Origin: Coffea arabica
Taxonomy: Eukaryota; Streptophyta; Magnoliopsida; Gentianales; Rubiaceae
NCBI RefSeq assembly: GCF_036785885.1
Contig: NC_092322.1
Location: 39,019,994-39,083,993 of the forward strand
Reading direction: 5' to 3'
DNA: 64,000 bases
The notes below the pieces were generated by a model. The model was not told the DNA's origin and searched no databases. It saw only the letters and a list, made by a program, of their open reading frames with translations. Position 1 is the first letter of the stretch. Each line of letters begins with the position of its first letter. Of this stretch, positions 58,587-64,000 are shown piece after piece. Made by a program: the position numbers and the translations under genes.

Positions 58587-59924
58587 GTGTATAGATTAGT
58601 TGTGAATATGGAAACTAGAGGACAACGAAAGGGACGTCAACCTAGACAACCCCGAAATGAAAGAGTAGCTAATGGGTCCGATATTGATCAAAACGTTGAG
58701 CCAAGTGTTGGGAGAGGAAATGATCAAATGGGACAAGTTTTAACTCGCATGACGGATATCCTAGAACTCTTAGTAGCTCAACAAGGTCAAGGTGTTGGAC
58801 AAGAAAACCAACGTGGAAACCAAGAGATAGGGGAGGATCGAGCTTTAGAGCGGTTTCAGAAATTTTTCCCACCCAAGTTTGCTGGAGGACCTGATCCAGA
58901 GGTGGCTGAGAATTGGTTAGAAAATATAAGAAATATATTCGATGCCTTGGATTACACAGAGGAAAGACAAGTTACTTTTGCTGTATTTCAACTTGAAGGA
59001 GCAGCCCGAGCCTGGTGGAATGTTATAAGAAACAAGTGGGAAAGGGATCAAACCCTAAGGACTTGGGTAAACTTTGTACGTGAATTTAATGAGAAATTTC
59101 TTCCTCCACTTGTCCAAGAAAAGAGAGAAGATGATTTTATAAAGCTTCGTCAAGGAACTTTGAGCGTAGCTGAGTATGAAACACGCTTTACGAAATTATC
59201 TACGTATGCCCCAGAATTGGTGGCTACTGAACGGAAGAGAATAAGACGGTTTATCCAAAGATTAGATTTGGAAATTCAAGATGCCCTTGCCGCAGCACAG
59301 GTTGAAACATTTAGTGAAACTCTCGAAAAAGCACAAAGGGTAGAAATCACAAAATCTCAACTGAGAGCTTTTCAAGGAAGGAAAAGAGATGCATCTAACA
59401 GTACACTAGGAGAAAATGGACCACCACCCAAAGTTAGAAAAGGAGTGGATGGAGTAGGACTATCACTTCCTGCACCACTCATGATAAAGGAACCAAAAGG
59501 GACTACGTCCCGAAGAGCTCCAGTAGGACAAATGCAGTCAAAGAGGATCTCACAAGCAAGTCAGGTCACAGTGTCCCGTCCAACCTGTGGATATTGTGGA
59601 AGGACGAATCATATTGAAGAAAACTGTTGGCTAAAGGGGCAAAAGTGTATGGGGTGTGGAAGTACCAACCATAAAGTTCATGACTGTCCAAGGAGGTATC
59701 CACGAGAAACTACTACTCAACAAGGAAATGGAACTGTCTCTCGGCAAGTCAATGGAAGGAGAAACCGACCAGTGGCATCTGAAAGAACGCATGACATGAA
59801 CACACCACACGGTTCAGAGTTGTCTGAGATTACAGTAGGTATGAATTTCGAGAACGAAATTCTTTTAAGGAGGGGAGGTTGTGAGGACTCGCAAAAATTT
59901 ACTTATTTAATATCCTATTTCTAG
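58587..59924 (+). CDS. Gag protein of the Ty3/gypsy element
   Basis: 445 codons. The second Met (METRGQRKG, 58608) is the likelier start. A Retrotrans_gag domain spans about residues 88-230 (FPPKFAGGPDPEVAENWLE, AARAWWN, EFNEKFLP, GTLSVAEYETRF). Two zinc knuckles follow: CGYCGRTNHIEENC (about 333) and CMGCGSTNHKVHDC (about 354). After a basic tail the frame runs without protease or RT into GMNFENEILLRRGG, which is the sequence at the pol end/PPT of related full elements. It stops 45 bases inside the 3' LTR. The direct join shows that pol was deleted cleanly. It could supply gag in trans or depend on a full element. Confidence 0.9.
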   Translation: MYRLVVNMETRGQRKGRQPRQPRNERVANGSDIDQNVEPSVGRGNDQMGQVLTRMTDILELLVAQQGQGVGQENQRGNQEIGEDRALERFQKFFPPKFAGGPDPEVAENWLENIRNIFDALDYTEERQVTFAVFQLEGAARAWWNVIRNKWERDQTLRTWVNFVREFNEKFLPPLVQEKREDDFIKLRQGTLSVAEYETRFTKLSTYAPELVATERKRIRRFIQRLDLEIQDALAAAQVETFSETLEKAQRVEITKSQLRAFQGRKRDASNSTLGENGPPPKVRKGVDGVGLSLPAPLMIKEPKGTTSRRAPVGQMQSKRISQASQVTVSRPTCGYCGRTNHIEENCWLKGQKCMGCGSTNHKVHDCPRRYPRETTTQQGNGTVSRQVNGRRNRPVASERTHDMNTPHGSELSEITVGMNFENEILLRRGGCEDSQKFTYLISYF

Positions 59925-62900
59925 CTTATTTAATTATTTATTTGGTCTTTTACTGCGAATATTATTTTCTAAGCTCTTGAGACCTAATTACATGGAAATA
60001 CAGTTTCATTATATTTTTAAAATGACTTGTTTCAAAAATTAATTTTCGTAAGCTCGTTTAGTGAAAATAGTGAATACGTCTTTGAAAATCTTCACCGATT
60101 GAGAGTACAATAAGATTGGAATATTGGAGACATGTACAATGGACCTAAATTAGGTATTTTAATGTTTAAATACTCAAGTGATAATTATTAGTACTATCGT
60201 TATAAGAATTTCTCGAAAGTTTCGCGTTATTGCGCTTAAATTGGAGATACGCGTTTTCACACGTGCGATTTAAATTGAGGAACGTTAGACCCTTATTTTG
60301 GGACAATTGAGAGTGAATAATATTTATATGAATATAAATGCATTAGAGGTTTAGTGCACTAGTGAAACAAACGCGAGAGGAAACGAGCACGAAACGCGCG
60401 CGTTCGCGCGCTATTGAAAGGTTGACTTTTGGAACCAATTTTGGCCACAAATATCAAAGCTTCCTATGGAAGCTTATCATCAGCCACCATTCTTCTTTTC
60501 CTTCTCAAACCAGCCGTGCAACACCAAGAGAAGGAGACCAAAATTCCTTCTTCATTCAACTCTCAAACTTGCACCAAATCACTTGAAATTTCTACCACAA
60601 ACTCACAACAACTTGGAGATTCATCTAGGCAAGGAGAGGAGCTTCATTTCCACGGTTTTCTTGAGGCTCAAAGTGACCAAAAATTTCTGATCTAGTCATC
60701 CAAGAAGGTAGCAAATCATCCAACCCATAGATCTTAGTTTTTGTAAGATATATTGCACATATACGGTTATATAATCATGTGGGTAGCTTTGTTTATGGTG
60801 TAAAATGAAATAGGTGAGCTCTATGAACTTCCACCTTTGTCTTGGGGACTGATATCATGCTTGATGATGGATTTAATGTTGGTTTAGTGCTTATATTAGT
60901 AGATTAATGTTGTATTGTTGGTAGAAAATCAAAGGAGGCGGTTGGAGCAAAAGTGACCGTTTTACCCCTGCCTTGTCCGACCATTTTTGTGCAAAATTTT
61001 GAGGTTCTAATGACTTGATTATGTTGTTTACATGTTATTGTGAGTGTGTACAAAATTTCATTGAAAAATAACATGATTTGGTTGGTCAAATGAATTGATT
61101 TCCAAAGTTAGCCAAACTAGAAAATGAATCCCGTATTGCCCAGGCAGTCATTTTGTATTGGCCATAACTCTTTACTCCGATGTCAAAATCAAGTGCCGTT
61201 TGCGGAATTGGAAACTAGACATTCCCAGATTTCCATTGGTACCAATTTTACGTTCTGGTTCCACTTGAGTGAGCCACACCATTCGATTGAAAATCACTGT
61301 CCTGTTTCGTTTCTCTCCAGGAGACAGGACAGGACTTGTATCTTGATGCTCAAAAACGAGCTATTTGTGGATAGAATTTGAAAATGGTTTCTTCTGATAA
61401 AATTCAGCTTTATGAGAGAGCTTTCCAACTCCATTAACCACGCCCAATTCCAAGTTGAATTGAGTGAGTTGTGGCCAATGTTTGAAACTGCAACAGTGAT
61501 AAAATTTTCCACTTGGACAGATTTGTAACTAACAATGATTTGGGACTTGTTTTCTGAAGCTTCTTGGTATAAATCACCTATCAAATGTACCTTAGACATT
61601 ATCTACTGAAATGAACCATGTTTGAGGTGTTTTATTTGCCAAACGTTTTGAAAATGGAAAAACGGAAGTCCAAGGCAGATTTGTCGAGGAACTTCTTGGG
61701 ACTTTATTGATTTCGTTAACCAACTTTACGAATGAATTTTCCTACGAAATTTGGTAGAGAAATAGCCCTTATATGGTAGGATAATACTACCAAATTTGGT
61801 GGCATTCCGAGTCCATTTCGATGTTCAATCAAAGTCCCAAAGTTGTGAATTAAACCTGGAATTTACGTAACAGTTTCACATTTTCACTAACTTTGAATTA
61901 CCATATCTTGGTGCTCGAAACTCTGTTTCTCATTCCGCTTGTTTTGTTATACTCTTGGATTGCAACACTAATTGATTTCCAAATTTCAAAGGTTAGTTCA
62001 AAACAAATGAATTTTTCCGAATTTCCAAAGTTGTCCAAAAACCAACTTAAATTTGTCTTGGTAATGCAAGTTACCAACTTTGAGCTACTATATCTTGGCG
62101 CTCAAAACTTCGATTCTTGTTCCATTTATTTCGTTTTAAACTTTGATTGTAGCTCTAATTGAGTTCTAAATTTCGGAGGCTAGTTCGTATTGTGTGAATT
62201 TTGCCGGATTTTCAAAGTTGGTCAAAAACCAACCCCGAAACTGTCTTAATGGTCCAAAGCAGCAACCTTGAGTCAATTTTTGAATACCTTCCGTTTGGAA
62301 TCATGGAAAAGTATCTTCTAGGAACTATTAGTGCTTTTGAAGAAGTTTTCAACGATATCAAGCTTTCCAATTTTGGACCTACATAGTGCAAGATACGATT
62401 TTTCTAAAATTGACACCCAAAGCTGAAATTTGTCAATTTCTTAGAAAATGAGATTTTGGAAACTTGCCTTCTTTTCTCGATACCGATTGAACATTTTGAA
62501 CTCGATTTCATGGAAAATGTTAGTCTCTCTCTTTAGACTTTAAAACTTTACTTTTGAGCCTTGATTATTAATAATTAAGACCCAATTCATGAATTCTCCT
62601 TAGATTGTACAACCTTCTTTGATAAGTAGGCGTTCTAAGTGATAGTGTATAATAGTTAATGGTTATTTGTTCAGGCGCTCAAGGGGACCTCCAAGAGGAA
62701 CTCGGAGCGGACACCTAAAACGCTTGTTTGAGAACTACTCGCTTGTTTTGACTAGGTGAGTGTTCCATATAGGAATACGTAATTGAATAAGTCTAGGACA
62801 TGCTTATTTCATGATTATTAAGTGTTAAATGCTATGTGTTAAGTATTTACCATACTCATGCCTATTTAAGGAATGTATACTTGCATTGTATATCTACATG

Positions 62901-64000
62901 AATTGGTTAAATGATTAACCATATCAAATGACCATATGAACTCGGTACATGCTTAACTTGTTAGATTGCTTACTTAGCCTACTCGGTTTTGAAAAATGGA
63001 GTCGAGTGCGTTCTTTATCGCACTCGTTTTCTTTTGAGATGAATAACTCATGCTTGGAAATGCTCGAATAACATGACTTGGTATGCTATGGTTGCATACA
63101 TCGTTGGAGTGAATCTCCTCGACTCTCACATGGTAAAAATGGGATAACGGCCAATGATGGCCTATTCATGTGACAAATGCCTGTCAATTAACCGTCACTA
63201 CTCAACCGTTAACCGTCAATCGTTAACCGTGAACCGTTTACCAACCCACATGACTATCTGATTACTTGACTATTTGCTCATATGATTTCCAATCTACATG
63301 ACTATTTGATATCCGTGAATTACATGCTCCCATGAAATCAACTTGTATTACTTACGTGCTTACGTGCTAAGTATCCACTTGATTACTTGATTATCATGAA
63401 TCACATGTTATATGAAGCTGTCCACCATTGTTAGGCGAGTGTGTACTTTACCTCACTTGACCTACTCAAATGATGAATTTTACCTTTGGTCGAATTACTT
63501 GGTTAGCTGTGCATGTTGTAAGCTCTAAGCTGAACTTGGGCCCTGCCCTTGGTTACTGACCTACTCGAGCCAGGACTGGGCTCGGTTGGGTAGGTTGGAA
63601 CCCTGGGTCACCGTTTCGGTATACTCGAGTATTACCACTGAAGGGATAAGGTGATGGCCAGTCAAACCGAGGGGATCCGGAAGTCATAAGGTGCAGATGA
63701 CCGACAGAGTTCCACTGGAACACCGTATCCTACCGTATATGTTTACCTTGTATCATTATAATTGTTTCATGCTAAAATGCCAACATGAAATCCTGAGCTA
63801 TGCCTGTGATATGCTCCATATCTGTTACCTGACCAATGTACTCATACCATGACACCTGTCTCATGATAAATGTCTCATGCCATGATAAATGTCTCAAATT
63901 ACTCGTACAATGATTATCACCTCATGATAACATGCCATTGTGCAACCTTGAACCATGCATATGATATACCCAACTTAATTGATTTATTTGAACTGTTAGA
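59880..64000 (+). repeat. 3' LTR of the Ty3/gypsy element, incomplete at window end
   Basis: Starts TGTGAGGACTCGC after the purine tract. The last base of the window corresponds to 57340 of the 5' LTR, so about 347 bases are outside. Confidence 0.95.

Larger units (their letters stand above)
53220..64000 (+). mobile_element. Large non-autonomous Ty3/gypsy element, runs off the window
   Basis: 5' LTR 53220-57687, primer site 57690-57701, interior to 59879, 3' LTR from 59880 on. The interior is only about 2.2 kb and encodes gag alone. The polypurine region reads ATGAATTTCGAGAACGAAAT, then AGGAGGGGAGGT before the 3' LTR. This wording is typical of the end of the pol gene and PPT of Tekay/Del-type chromoviruses. 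Very long LTRs, gag and no pol suggest an internal-deletion derivative of such an element. The full length should be about 11.1 kb, ending near 64347. The outer TSD cannot be tested because its right flank is outside. Confidence 0.93.

Overview
The window is AT-rich plant nuclear DNA, almost certainly from an asterid eudicot. The resistance genes carry the long N-terminal domain of the Solanaceae R1 (late blight) type, known mainly from asterids. Genus cannot be read from the sequence. No rRNA, tRNA or CRISPR was seen. The window is a decayed tandem cluster of R1-like NLR resistance genes, all on the minus strand, filled with nested transposable elements. Only one host gene looks intact: NLR-A (5350-9366, 1338 codons, one exon).

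Layout: 1-4200 low-complexity DNA, diverged NLR-flank repeat and a minus-strand solo LTR. 4200-9600 NLR-A with its 3' flank and promoter. 9600-18000 gene-free DNA with three non-autonomous DNA transposons: a Mutator-like foldback MITE at 11034-11427, a hAT-like element at 15707-16385 and a TIR element at 16946-17951. 18074-18625 a 5' NLR relic (NLR-D). 19170-19900 a LINE RNase H relic. 20190-21264 a copy of the NLR 3' flank (stub E) that stops where a Mutator-like element (MULE) begins. 21265-27200 that MULE, with a GRF-finger gene and a broken transposase in convergent orientation. Inside the transposase lies a 3447-bp CACTA-type element (23343-26789, 3-bp TSD ATG) that carries pieces of three unrelated host genes: ribosomal protein uL22/RPL17, an RBM22-like splicing factor and organellar translation initiation factor IF-2. 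27407-33440 is a broken 3' part of inositol-pentakisphosphate 2-kinase (IPK1); a young Copia retrotransposon (28756-33165, TSD AAGAT) sits in one of its introns.

34190-47241 is a tandem duplication with a period of about 9.4 kb. Copy 1 has a full-length but twice-frameshifted NLR-B (37918-41878). Copy 2 has only the 3' end of NLR-C (46900-47241), cut by the LTR of an Athila/Tat-like element. Both copies carry the same non-autonomous MULE with 9-bp TSDs. At the joint between them is a long-TIR element holding a broken CYP81-like P450 fragment (42229-43605).

47242 to the end is retrotransposon. The Athila/Tat-like non-autonomous element has a tRNA-Asp primer site and no recognisable 3' LTR. 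From 53220 there is a large non-autonomous Ty3/gypsy element with a 4468-bp 5' LTR, a tRNA-iMet primer site, a gag gene joined directly to the 3' end of the element, and a 3' LTR that runs off the window. By eye the two LTRs differ at about 70 of 4121 aligned positions with no net indel, so the insertion is recent.

The genes do not form a pathway. The main story is birth and decay of an NLR family and capture of host exons by three kinds of DNA transposon context (CACTA, MULE-like TIR element, and possibly the MULE next to IPK1).
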